A DNA stretch of 64,000 nt from Erigeron canadensis (lineage: Eukaryota > Streptophyta > Magnoliopsida > Asterales > Asteraceae), in contig NC_057766.1 in the NCBI RefSeq assembly GCF_010389155.1, positions 42,232,463 to 42,296,462 on the forward strand, read 5' to 3'. The translations under genes were made by a program, and so were the position numbers. Each line of letters begins with the position of its first letter. Position 1 is the stretch's first letter. This document shows, piece after piece, positions 49,901 through 61,376 of this stretch. Below the pieces are notes generated by a model. The model was not told the DNA's origin, searched no databases, and saw only the letters and a list, made by a program, of their open reading frames with translations.

Positions 49901-50246
49901 GACGATGAGGATATTGGTAAGCTTGCAACACTTTTTATTTATCACTAATACCTGAACCAACTTACTTCTTACAACGCAACCAGATCGAATTTTTTAGCAT
50001 ACCCGTCAAAATACTGATATAAGTTGTATCATTTGTATACCATTGAATGAATAGGTTGATCATTCGGTAGTAGAGGGGTTTGCACAAGGAGGAAGGACGG
50101 TAATAACATCGAGGGTCTATCCCACAAAGGCAATCTACGAAGGCGCCAAGCTCTTCTTGTTCAACAACGCAACAGGAACCAGCGTAAAGGCTTCTCTCAA
50201 GATTTGGCAAATGGCTAGTGTCCAAGTTCAGCCTTACCCATTTTAA
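46932..50246 (+). CDS. 1-FFT: Fructan:fructan 1-fructosyltransferase (1-FFT), vacuolar
   Basis: Seven exons: 46932-47274, 47394-47402 (mini-exon), 48293-49149, 49233-49391, 49509-49744, 49829-49916 and 50055-50246. All phases fit, giving 627 aa. The enzyme moves terminal fructosyl units between 1-kestose and longer chains (EC 2.4.1.100), elongating inulin. It is the second enzyme after 1-SST. Glycoside hydrolase family 32. The cytosolic N-terminus ([11 protein letters not shown]...PLL) and membrane anchor (residues 47-67) form the vacuolar sorting leader. Catalytic residues are D115 in DPNG, D239 in YRDPS and E293 in MWECVDFYP. Diagnostic 1-FFT blocks are [38 protein letters not shown] and [20 protein letters not shown]. 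The C-terminus is VQVQPYPF. The frame is intact. The paralogue 1-SST lies 6.6 kb upstream in the same orientation. TRM1 begins 367 bp downstream. Confidence 0.96.
47394..47402 (+). other. 1-FFT: 9-nt mini-exon of 1-FFT
   Basis: ATCCTAATG between CTTCAG and GTAGGT encodes the core of DPNG together with neighbouring exon bases. It keeps the invertase-type Asn that 1-SST has replaced. Confidence 0.95.
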
Positions 50247-50612
50247 TTAATCCTTATTAAATCTTATCTGCCTACTATTTTTACTATGATTACTTGTAAT
50301 GTATTCTACGAGTATTTCGTTACTAGTGATATTGTATTCTAGTATTCAGCTTTTGAGTAATAACAGAAGTTTTGATGTATGGGAATATTTTGATATGATT
50401 CACTTCTTCGATTAAAGTTATTTGCACATGTAACAAGCTTAAACAATAATCAAACATAAAAATTGGGTTCAAAATCCGGATCCATACATAAAAGATGATT
50501 TTAAATTGGGTTCATAATACGGATCCATACCATAAAAGATATGAATCCAGTTTTATAAACACAATAACAAAACCCGTCAAACATAAAGTCAACAAACGTC
50601 TTTCTTCCCGCC
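50247..50612. other. 1-FFT/TRM1 spacer with a 43-bp tandem repeat
   Basis: This spacer holds the 3' UTR of 1-FFT and the whole upstream region of the TRM1-like gene. The unit at 50461-50503 (AATTGGGTTCAAAATCCGGA...) is repeated at 50504-50545 with a few changes, including GGATCCATAC. No clear TATA box was found. Confidence 0.65.
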
Positions 50613-52585
50613 ATGACATCCCTCTATCCACCACCAACCCTATCCATTTTTTCCCCCAAAATTCTCATAAAACCTAATTTCCAACCACTCAGTCTCCGCC
50701 CTCTCGCCGCCGTCTCGTCAAATTCCAACCACGAAACCGAACGAGGCTTCGATTTCCAAACAGGCGACACTTTCTTCCGCCACGAAAGCGCCACGGGCCG
50801 AGACCTCGGTGTCCTTGCCGCGGCTCTTCACAAAAGGTCAAACGGTCAACTCCGAGTCCTCGACGCAATGTGCGGTTGTGGAATCCGGTCTTTGCGTTAC
50901 TTGGCTGAGTCCAAAGCTGATTTTGTATTGGCTAATGATGCAAACGAGGAATGTAATGGTGTTATTGTTTCGAATTTATCGAGTGTTTCGAGTGAGAGTG
51001 AAGGGAGGTGGAAGGTTAGCCATTCGGTTGCGAATCGAGTGTTGGCTGAGAAATATATTGAGAGGGATTTTTATGATTTTATTGATGTTGATTCTTTTGG
51101 AAGTGATTCTAGTTTTTTTAGGTTTGCTTTTGATACTGTTAAGTTAGGTGGATTGCTTTATATTACATCTACCGATGGCTTTTCGTCCGGTGGCCATCGC
51201 CCTAACCAGTGAGTTGCTCTTAAGTTGTTAACCTCTTCTTAAATGTAACAGTTTTCCACTAAGTTCATATTAGTCCATTTCCTTCCTAACTGATGTATGA
51301 CTTTCGTCTTGTATGTTTTAGTTCTTTAGCTGCATATGGAGCGTATATTCGCCCCCTGCCATACTCAAATGAAATTGGTTTACGGATGGTTATAGGTGGT
51401 GCTATGCGGGAGGCTTCAGTATTAGGTTATCATGTTTCACCACTTTTCTCATACTATTCATACCACGGGCCTGTCTTCAGAGTATTGCTACGCCTTAACC
51501 GAGGAAAGCCACCCCATGGCATGTACTAGTTGTTACTACAATTTGTCTTGTCATATTCTACTCCATACACACTTTTAGAAACCCAATTAAGAGTTTTAAG
51601 ATATCTGCTTATATAGCTTTTGATATATTCTGTGACAGGCAATATAGGTTTATTTGTTACTGTGAATCTTGTGGTCACTCTCAAGCTATTTCATGGGAGA
51701 AACTTGGTCAAATAACCTGCCCCTGTGGATCAGATGTACGGTTCCCCCGCTTTTAACAACATATATTGCTATCGTGTTTGTGTGTGTGTCTATTACTATG
51801 AATCATCTTATGTTGTTAGTATCTGCTATGACTGGAAGATTGTCTAAATCTATCTCATCTTTCAGGTACCTGATTCACTTGTTGTCTCTGGGCCTCTATG
51901 GACAGGGCCTCTTCATTGTGCATCCTATCTTACAGAAATGCTTACTCTTGCTGGAGAATGGGGATGGTTGGGTGATGGTACAAAAAATGATCTTGATAAG
52001 TTATTAAGGCGGATGATTGATGAAAGTGACCCAAGTTTATTATTTGGTTACATCCAACTTGATGAGGTTGCTGTTACATGTATGTTCACTCATTAATGAT
52101 GTCCTATTTTTTTTACTTTGCTGAATATTGTGTTTCTTACATATGTAACAGATAGCGAGTCGTGCTAAGGTCAATTCTCCTCCAATCTTGACAATAATGA
52201 ATGCCATCCAGCAGGTACTTCTCGAGTGATCTAGATACATTCACTTTTGTACCTTTAAAGAACTAGGCATTAGGCCATTTCGCCTTTGCCACAATATTTT
52301 AACCACCCTTATACAAATAAATCAGGTCATGCATAACCACTTTTATACAGATATTTTGTTCAAGGCAATTGTACCCTGGCGATCTGTTATGAAACAAACA
52401 GATCAGCTTTCTGCAAGTGATTTTATCTTTACTTCATAGTTCGTCCTGATATATTCACATTGTTTATGGTTCTTTTGTAGGAGGGATATGCTATTAGTAG
52501 ATCACACATTTCCAACAATGCAATCAAGACAAATTGTCCCATGCCTGAGTGTATCAGGATAGCGAAGGAAATCCAACGTTGCTGA
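50613..52585 (+). CDS. TRM1: tRNA (guanine26-N2)-dimethyltransferase, TRM1 family, probably organellar
   Basis: Six exons: 50613-51208, 51322-51522, 51639-51735, 51866-52066, 52152-52214 and 52481-52585, giving 420 aa. TRM1 enzymes use S-adenosylmethionine to dimethylate G26 of tRNAs. The SAM-binding motif is VLDAMCGCGIRSLRY (about residues 82-96), followed by VLANDAN. The catalytic-region block DFIDVDSFGS stands in place of the DPFG of canonical members. A Cys cluster CYCESCGHSQ...ITCPCGSD (exon 3) is a likely zinc-binding site. The N-terminus (first ~40 residues) is Ser/Pro-rich without acidic residues, as in a plastid or mitochondrial transit peptide. The protein is shorter than cytosolic/nuclear TRM1 and fits the shorter plant subgroup of Arabidopsis At3g56330 (from memory). 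It is tightly spaced behind 1-FFT, but the function is unrelated. Confidence 0.88.
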
Positions 52586-53785
52586 GTTGTTTAAAGATAG
52601 ACAACCATCCTTGTTATTCCTGAGAATTGCACAATTTTGACAATAATTTAGTTGCAGAGTCTTTAATGGGTGTTTGTTGGATTGCAAGGCCTGAATTTCA
52701 GTGCTCCAGTAACGAACTTGGAAAATGTAGTTTATGCTTGATTGAAAAACATTTTGGAGCCATGATTCTAAACGGAGTAATATAAAAGCTCTAACTTGCA
52801 CCTGTCATTACTATGTATTTATGTAATTATGTATGATGAAACATAGGTTTGGGTTTGGATATGGTTACGTTTAGGGTTGGAGTTGCTTGTAACTTGGTTG
52901 TATTCATATTTATTTTCAAATAAGTAATAGGAGTACCCTGAACTTTTTTTTTTTTAATGTATATCATTTTAACTTAGTTTTTTGGATTCTCACAATATAT
53001 CCAACAAAATCTCACTTAAGTAAAATTCACGCACCACACACACAAAAAAAAAAGTTGCAATGAGATTGAAAATTACTTTTAAGAAATTAAAATCACAATT
53101 AGAAATTCAAAGTTACAATGAGGAAGCACAAAATTGCAATACAAAAAAAAGAAAATATCAATAGAGGTGGTCTAAAATCACAATGAAACACTCCAAATTG
53201 CGATGAATAGATCACTATTGCGATGAGAAGTCCAAGTCTCAATGTGTAAAATCACAAGGGAAAATCAAGAGCGTAATAAAAAAATTAATATCACAATGAG
53301 AAATACAAAATCATATATCAAAATCACACACCAGGATTAACTATTGTGCACGTGAATTACATCAGATATTAACTAAAATTTTTACAAGATTTGAAGGTGG
53401 CCTTAAATTTTGAATTTTTAAGAACTATGAGAATGACTTATTAACCTTGTTTACCTCCCTATTCAACCTTTTCTATATGAAAATGACTTGATATCATTTT
53501 TGAATTTGATTTAAGCCTTGATCTAAATTTTATGATAAATCATTTCCGCCCGACAATAGTGGTTACACGATTATGGTTAACAATAATAGTTGGGTAAAGA
53601 AAACGTAAGTTAAGATTACAAGCAGCAAAAAGCCGTGAAGCAAGAAGACATGGTTTATTCAAGTTTTGCACATACAAAAAAGATTTAGTACCAGGGCAAA
53701 ATGGGACTTCGACTTCCTTATTGGCTTATTACATGTCCAAACTCTTCAAGAGCCCACCTGTAGGCTAGTGTCAAGATTCTTCCTT
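52586..53785. other. TRM1/MSD1 convergent spacer
   Basis: Both genes end here. Beyond their 3' UTRs the only structure seen is the degenerate short tandem repeat at 53055-53330. The minus-strand frame at 52502-52801 overlaps the last TRM1 exon and is not credible. Confidence 0.5.
53055..53330. repeat. Degenerate short tandem repeat (AAAATCACAATGAGAA-like)
   Basis: At least ten variants of (A)AATTGCAATGAGA / AAATCACAATGAGAA follow one another at irregular 16-25 nt spacing (for example TTGCAATGAGATTGAAAATT, 'AGTTACAATGAGG', 'AATCACAATGAAAC', 'TTGCGATGAGAAG', 'TATCACAATGAGAAAT'). Copies are diverged, so this is an old minisatellite. Confidence 0.65.
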
Positions 53786-56700
53786 TTAAGGGCATTCTTT
53801 TTCATACACCTCATTTGCATACTTCCAATTGATGACTTTCCAAATGTTCTTCAAATAATCGGGTCTAACATTTTTATACTGTATCATAAACAGAAAACTT
53901 TAAATCATAATTACATGGTCACTAAAGAAGGCTATTAGCTGTGAGTTATTTACAGCGGAGGTAGGAGTTTTAAAACTTTCTGTATATATTCCAAATAGAC
54001 TGAAAATTTATATAGATACCTGTAAGTAGTATGCATGCTCCCAAACATCTATGCCAAGCAGAGGGACCAAACTTACACCTTTTGTAACCAGTGGGTCCTG
54101 CAGCACAAGTAGATTTCTGTTAACGTATTCGAATGTCTTGTAAATACCAAATAAACAAAAAAAAAAAGGCACTTAAGAGTATATCCAATACAACGCTCAA
54201 GAAGATCAGTTAAAACAGCATAAGCCAAAAAACGAATAGCATGACCCAAGAAAAACAATGTTCAGTAATGGAGTCTGATGTTTGTGAGGAAGAGCCTGTC
54301 ACCGCCTCTTGCAGAGTTTGACAGGCCCTGGGACAACAACTAGGTGCAACATTTACGCAGTGAATACTCCTTCGTGAACAAGCTGGAAATAATTTGCTTA
54401 AGCAAGTAACGAGACGCTATACGTAGAACCCTTATGTGACGTTAAACTTGTACCCAAGTCGAAATCAATATAATCTCTCTTAGCTTGCCATGTATTAAGC
54501 ATATTGTACTGCCCTGCCCAACCACATAACTATGTGTGTTCTTTTTGTTTTGCTCAAGTATGTCTTTTGCTATTGTTTTGTGTGCGTTTTATCTAGGGTT
54601 TGAAATTCAAATCCTCACATAATAGTTCTAAATCACCGACAAACCAAGAAAGATAAGAATAGAAATTGTGGCAAAGATACAGAAATTTTGTTTACTATAA
54701 TATAGTGATCAGCAACAACAATACCGAACCCATGCCTTCTAATATAATGAGCATTTAATTTAAAAGATGTAAACAATCCCTTAAGTTACATGTGATGGTT
54801 TTGACCAATTTCCTTAGAAATGGGTAAATTAGGGTTATGAATTATGATAAACCTCAAATGGATAAAAATGGGTCAAGTCAATAAATCAACTAGAAAGGGT
54901 ATAGGTCAACTGTGTCAGATAATAAACAGATCGAAAGTAGCCAAAGCATGTTTTGATGAGCACACAAACCACATAAACCATCTTATTAAAATATTAAGAT
55001 TGGATTTACTTTAAAAGTATAGCTTAAGCATATTAACAATTTATGAATTAGTGCTTACCAGAATACCCAACGGGGCCTATTACCCAACTCGGCCATCTTG
55101 CCCCCTCTAACTTTGAAGTTCAAGTCTAGATACAGGTGATGGTACTTGATACTTATTACTTAACAGCCAAAATATCAATTTATACCTGGTTTGCTGTTGT
55201 TTCAACCACAAGCCTTTTCAGCTCCTTGTCTACTGCAAGCCACTGCCAATGCATCACAGCTTTAAATTAAATAGGAGTTGAAGAAGAAAAAAATCAATGA
55301 TTACATTAGATATTGAATGATGAAAATAAATACAATACAAAATTAAAAAAAATAGAACCTACCACCCATCCAGAACCCTGCACAGCAGCTCCTTCGGCAT
55401 TCATCTTGGCAATCAACTTTTCCATAGAACCAAAATGTTGGTCGATAGCCCAACCCAAAGAACCATGTGGTGGCTCACCACCTCCTTCCTGTAAAAATGC
55501 TTCATCTCTCAGTCAACTAGTATACGTAGAATTATCACAAAATTATCAAGAAACAGACTTACTCGAATAGGGGCAAGATTCTTCCAGAAAATTGAGTGAT
55601 TCACGTGACCTGGTCAGAAGGCGATAAAAGCAATGCACCATCACTACAATAGTCTTATATAGATGAACTATGAGATGCTACAAGAAGATGACCTCAAAAA
55701 CAATTACTATATGATGCAATCATATTTAGAAAAACTTATTGATTGTTTACATAGTTAATTCACATAAAGACAGGCTGTATATGACTTAACAAACTAAGCA
55801 CTTGCTAACTTGAAGCAATGGCACTCAATGCCAAAAAACCAGACACATATTGGCAAGGGAAATGGGAAGGAATATAGCACAACACATATTAGTTAACTGA
55901 CAAACTGGTACATGGAAGTGAATTACACTGCTCAATGCCAAACAAGCTAAAGACTTAAAGTACCAAGAAAGAGAACATAGCAGTGAACATATTGTTGTTT
56001 GAAGCTAAAGTATGGATTAATGCGGATCTGACTGCTCTTATTGATTTTAAAGATGGCATCACGGTACTCGTACACACCGATATTCAACAACTAAAATGAT
56101 ATATGATGACTGACTATATAAGCATAAATAATAGGTTGTTGACTGTCAATGTTGATACAAATGCTTCCAAGAATGATATCATCAAGTACTTTGTACCCTA
56201 ACTCTGAAGAGTATTTAAAAGATTTGACTTTAATAATATAGATGCAACAAGTGATATCAATTAGGTTTTTTGTTGCACGGGTACATGTATAGAGCTAAGT
56301 AATTAAGAATAATTTTCTCGAAATAAGCTACGGCTGCCATAAACAACCTCTTAATAAGCTCTTTAATATAAGCCAAAAATGATGAGTTTTATAAATGCGC
56401 TGATGAAACTCAATAAGCTTTTTTCCGAAAAATTTCATAAGCACATCAAAATAAGTTAATATAGCACCAATAGAAAAATGCCACACTACCACTTTTCTCA
56501 ATAGCTAAAAAAAAGTCACCCTTCCCCAAAAAAAGGGGGAAAGGGTGGAGGATTGGAGCGACTGGTTACTACACACAAGACCATATGTCTTTCCTCTAAA
56601 TCATCCCCATTTTTTGATAGTTGAATTTTTATGACCTAAAGAGTTGCTTGCTTACATTTAGAGCCCCAAAGATCAGAGTGTCTTGAGATTCAAAGGTGTA

Positions 56701-58751
56701 AGTGGATGAGAGTTCGTGACACAAGTTGCCTAAAGAATCTTTCCATTGCGAACGGTGAATATTAAGAATTTTATCACAATCTTGAGGTCAGGTGTTAATT
56801 TGTCTTTGTCAATTTTGTGAGTAGTTGGAGTTTGGATATGTTTAAACAGAAGTCCTGATATTTACTATGGATTGTTTTGTTAAAGGTGATTTTTCAATTT
56901 TCATTAACGAATTGTTTAGACAAAATAACCAAGTTTGGAAACGCAGGTGAGAAGTTTCTTCAGAAAACTAGATATTGAGATAATTGTACATATCTCCTGA
57001 ATGCGCATCGCACTTGAATCATTATCCATGAGAGGCATTCAATGGTTGGGATGCAATTAGCAATGTTTTAACTTGCAACCGAAGAGAAAGATCTTTATAT
57101 GAAAATCGAGTTCACCGGGGAGTTAGAAACTCTTCTTCCATTCCCAGAAATTGATTTTACTGCTTCCTCAATTTTTCCAAATCGATTTTTGGGAAAGAAA
57201 AAGAGTTTCAAAATGTCTAGTTAACTCGATTCTCATATAAAGATGTTTCACTTCAGTTGCAGGTTAAAGCATATTGCTAATTGCATCCATCACCATTGAA
57301 TGCCTTTCATGGATGAGCTTACCAAAATCTACCATGTTATTCTCCATGAAAATAGACAAATAGCCACAAAAATTATCTCTATATCTTGCCATAATAAGTG
57401 TTAAAATAGAAGTATTATTCAAGTAGCTATTGCAACTTGAATCTACAAAACGTATTTCTCTGTATCCTGCCATAATATAAATGAGAACGAAGAGTGTTTG
57501 TCTGGGTTTATTTGAAGTAACTACGGTCTACGGCAATGAAAAAAAAGTGATACTCCACCTCTCTCTTACACAATCACCATTGACGACCAACTACATACGC
57601 AATTTCCGTTTGTGGTCACACCACCACCACCACCACCGTCAAGTTTATGCATTTTTATAACCTATTACCACGACATCGTGCAAGCTCTATTCTAATCCTT
57701 ACTATATAAAGCAACCCTCCTCCTCCCCCTCCCCCAATGTTAATATCAAGCACTAGAAATCAGAATCCCTCTCTTCCCCCGCCAAAAAAAAGTGTCTCAC
57801 CCTAACTCAATCCGGGTCAGCCAAGTAACCAGGATCAACTCGTAGATTTATGGGTAAACGGGTCAAGCCAGTCGGATTCGACATCGTTCAAGCTCTATTC
57901 TAATCCTTACTATATAAAGCAACCCCCACCCCTCCCCCAATGTTAAGATGAAGCACTAGAAATCACAATTCCCTCTCTTCTCCCACCCAAAAAAAAAAAT
58001 GTCTCCCCAAACTCGGTGGATCAACTAAGTGATTTGTGAGTAAACGGGTCAAATCAATCGGACTCGACCAATGGCGGTCAACGGCTCAAAAAGGACCAAA
58101 ACTGTTCAGATTGGCCTCAAAATAGGTATAAAGATCGGATCTTGTCGAGAAGATCCCGAGTCACTGGCTCCCCAACCTTGGTCTCACGGCACCTCACCCT
58201 ACTTCCATCACCACCACCACCAAGAATCACCAATAACCCCTAAAAATCACCAGTAACCACCATAGACAGCAGGACACCACCACTTAGTGCGGGCACAAGG
58301 CTAGTGTGCGTAATTGCGTATAGATATACATATTATATATAATAATGTGGAGCAATCAACTATAATTTCCTAACTAAGTCCTTCTTAGTTCTATCGTGTT
58401 CTTAATAAAAAGGATAACAATATCATACCGAAAACAACATAGTAATCAATCAAATAGACACAAAACCGAACCTCCGCCATTGAACTTTATAGCACTCTGC
58501 AATTTAACAGCGGTGGAAGCATCACCCTTCGCGATTGCGTCATCAAGCTGTTCAAGTGCCTTGTTGTAATTAGTAATGTAAGCCTGGTGATGCTTCTGAT
58601 GATGTATCTGCATAATCTCACCGCTAATAGCCGGTTCAAGTGCTCCATAATCGTAAGCGAGATCGGGAAGTGTGAATGTTTGTATGCCACGGATGTGTTG
58701 CTGAAACCGACTTAGGGTTTTGCCACTGGCTGCTAGGGTTCGGAGCGCCAT
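53786..58751 (-). CDS. MSD1: Superoxide dismutase [Mn], mitochondrial
   Basis: Six exons on the minus strand: 58472-58751, 55563-55609, 55363-55488, 55186-55242, 54020-54097 and 53786-53878, giving 226 aa. It converts superoxide to hydrogen peroxide and oxygen in the mitochondrial matrix. The first ~24 residues ([23 protein letters not shown]) are an Arg-rich presequence. The mature part starts near [16 protein letters not shown]. Manganese ligands, by alignment to the known family, are H50 (IHHQKHH), H98 (HVNHSIFW), D187 and H191 ([12 protein letters not shown]). The C-terminal block is [17 protein letters not shown]. Intron 1 is long (2,862 bp) and carries a foldback element and a tandem duplication. 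The frame is intact. The gene is transcribed towards TRM1. Confidence 0.95.
56970..57395. mobile_element. Foldback/inverted duplication inside MSD1 intron 1
   Basis: The left arm (about 56970-57155) is the imperfect reverse complement of the right arm (about 57176-57395). Pairs include AGGCATTCAATGG with CCATTGAATGCCT, 'GATGCAATTAGCAAT' with ATTGCTAATTGCATC, 'ATCTTTATATGA' with 'TCATATAAAGAT', and 'GAAACTCTT' with 'AAGAGTTTC'. The loop is about 20 nt (near 57156-57175). Pairing is strong but not perfect over the inner ~130 bp. It could be a MITE or an inverted duplication of the kind that gives rise to young microRNA genes. Confidence 0.7.
57672..58070. repeat. Tandem duplication, ~208 bp unit, in MSD1 intron 1
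   Basis: GACATCGT.CAAGCTCTATTC begins both copies (57672 and 57880). Shared blocks follow: TAATCCTTACTATATAAAGC, 'CCCCAATGTTAA', 'AGCACTAGAAATCA', 'GTAAACGGGTCAA'. ACTATATAAAGCAA starts and a GC-rich end at about 58285 (GTGCGGGCACAAGGCTAGT) suggest it lies within a Helitron-like element. Confidence 0.7.
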
Positions 58752-60705
58752 TTTTGTGATTAATTATTTATGTTTTTATGCGAATGAGCGAGTGAGGTGA
58801 ATCAAACGGGTTTTTAAAGATAATAGACAAATCGAATCTGTGAGCGCCAATGACTTTCGTGATTCGATACAGTTAACTCTGCCGTGTGCTGAACTGCTGG
58901 ATTTACAAAACACCTACTCTATTTTTATTACTTTATCATGTTAGCTCCTTTTTTTTCAAATCGATAATAATTCTCTTTTACCATTCAATTTCTTGATTTA
59001 ATGATGTTGCTAAAAGGAAAAAATTTTAAAAGATTATTTAAAAATAATTCATCTATTACCTTTTTTAACTAGACAAATGTCCGTACGATTCGACAGTGCG
59101 GAGACGACGGCAACAGGTGGTGATAACAGTGTGGTTATTAATGTAAAAGCCATTAATGTAAAAAAAAAAAGAGAATAATATAGATATTTTAAAGATTAAA
59201 ATATATAGCCTACTCTATGTTGTTAATGGTCGAATAAAGGTAATAACAGTCGACCATCGATATTTAGTATATTGGTTATAGCAGTGGTATAAAAGTTATC
59301 ATGATATTATGCTATATATGTGTGTGTGTAAAAATTCCAAAACAATTAATACTTTATACTAATTTTAAACTTAAAAGTCAAGCTTAAAATTATTTGAAAC
59401 ATGATAGATGAAAATCAAATCATTACTTTTCAAAATCTTCCTTCGAATCCATATCAAGTCATCAACCAAGTTATCCATTTGATTGGGAGATGCTAATGGG
59501 AGTTGTTATGTGTAGGTCGATTGATTGAAACATTAGGGTTGGACTTGTTCTTAAAATATTAGATGGATCGCTAAGCTTTTATTTAATTAGTATGGACTAT
59601 TAATAAAAAGGTATTTATTAGTTTTGGGCCCAAAAAATGGGAAAAAAAACCCTGTAATAACACCGTTATAAATGAAATTTTAAAAGCTAAATATCGGCAA
59701 AATAACGGTAAATACCACCGTTAATAACGGAACCGCTATTTTGGGGAAGGACCGATAACCGTTATACCACCGTTATTAACAACATATAGCCTACTTAGAT
59801 GAAAAAATTAGTTGATAAAAGTAGTAGTAAAGAAATAAAGAGATGTTTTGGGGTTATTAACTACTTAGTTAAAAAAATTTGTAAATGACAAATGTTTTAT
59901 AATGTAGTAAAGCTATATAATAATAGACTAATCATATGACCGCGCGATGCGCTGGTGCGGTAATGGTGGTGGCGTCGACGGGTAGTGTGGCGGCAGCACC
60001 GGGTGGTGTGGCGGCAGCGGTGTTGATAGTGGTGTGATTATTAATATAAAGGTAATTGATATAAAATGATATATTGTAGTTATTTTAAGGTTTAAGTATG
60101 TATGTTATAAATAACTTTATTAAGGTTATTATAGATATATTAAGTGGATATATTAAAATAAGTAAATAAAAAAGATAAGTAGTTTGGGTTAATCAATTTT
60201 TTCTTTTGAGAAAATAAGAGAGCCAAATGTTTTATTAGGTAAAAAGTAAATTAATGTTATTCAACCTATTTAGTTCTATTCAATGTTATTAGTTTTATTC
60301 AACCTATGTAGTAATATATCGTGACATCGTGTATCTAATGAAATACGAGTATCTTAATTTGGCCTCAGAACCGACAAAAAATTAATCATGAAATACATAA
60401 AAAACAAGCTTATCAGAAATAAGCCACACAAAAAATAAGTTATAAACTTTTAAAATAAGTGAGGCCAAACACTCTCTTATTCCGTTATGGAGAGTGATAA
60501 ACTTACAATAATATTTAACCATTTACAACAATATAAATTTTATACTGTTATATATTATGTAGTATAATATATACGTTTTGTTGTAAATGGTTAAAATGTG
60601 TTGTACATCTATCACTTCCCTTCCGGTATGATATCTCATTTCTATACAACTCTATCTAAAAAACCACCCTTAATGTTTTGTGTGGGATGATGATTGTGTT
60701 GTTTA
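58752..60705. other. MSD1 upstream region and degraded repeats
   Basis: The MSD1 promoter and leader lie immediately right of 58751. Further right are reverse-oriented pieces of the Helitron-like family: about 59070-59165 (CGACAGTGCGGAGACGACGG) and 59935-60130 (GACCGCGCGATGCGCTGGTG, then GGCGGCAGC repeats). An inserted stretch at 59640-59780 has mirrored 'ACACCGTTATAAA' and 'TATACCACCGTTATTAAC' phrases. No gene is recognised apart from the MSD1 upstream sequence. Confidence 0.45.
59935..60130 (-). mobile_element. Helitron-like repeat fragment, reverse orientation
   Basis: The GC-rich terminus appears first (GACCGCGCGATGCGCTGGTG), followed by GGTGTGGCGGCAGC repeats and the 'GTAATTGATATAAAATGATA' body. 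This is the family-B arrangement read on the minus strand. Its inner end is not defined. Confidence 0.4.
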
Positions 60706-61062
60706 GGGGCAAGGGTGTAGTCATCGACAGGTTTTTTTGGCAAGGTTTGTCAAATTGGCAAGCCTATAGCATATGATTTGGCAAGTTTAATTGGCAAGTT
60801 TGGCAAGTGACATCGGCATGTTTTGGCCGATGGTAACCAAGGATTGACAAATTTTGGTTAGTACAAATATACTCCATTTTTTGTTTTTTTCTTCTTTATC
60901 TTTTTTTTTTTTTGGCAAGTTTGGCTAACTTTTTGCACTACACCACCTATTTTGGCAAGCATTTGGCAAGGATTGACAAAACTTTGGCAAAATCACGTGG
61001 CTTCATGTGATTGGTTGAAAATTTGTCAATTTGCCAATTTTGTGACACTACATTGTTGCCCC
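60706..61062. mobile_element. PIF/Harbinger-type MITE, TTA target duplication
   Basis: The left end is GGGGCAAGGGTGTAGT and the right end read inward is GGGGCAACAATGTAGTGTC, flanked by TTA (60703-60705 and 61063-61065). The interior is made of many TTGGCAAG/GGCAAGTTTGG and mirrored TTTGCCAATTT phrases. It is non-coding. Confidence 0.85.
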
Positions 61063-61376
61063 TTACTGCTAGCTGATAACTGGATATGTAGTATTGTCAT
61101 TATTTATTTTCCTATATAATCTGTCACGTGACGGATTTGTATGTAAGGGAAAAACTCCTCATAGCATATCTATCTTTTTCATGTTTATCAAAAAACCTCT
61201 AATAACTAATGACATGTTTTCAAAATATATTTTTTTAAAAATATAAAGGTTTTCCTAATTTGCAGTTATATTCACCATTATGTCTTAAACAGTTGAAACC
61301 TATATTGTATATTAAACTAATATATTTTATAGTCTTTTGCCATCAAAGTGCAAACTTTTTTTAAAGTAAAATGAGC

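Noticed and set aside
52502..52801. Minus-strand 99-codon frame
   Set aside because: It overlaps the last TRM1 exon and its 3' UTR on the opposite strand and resembles no family.
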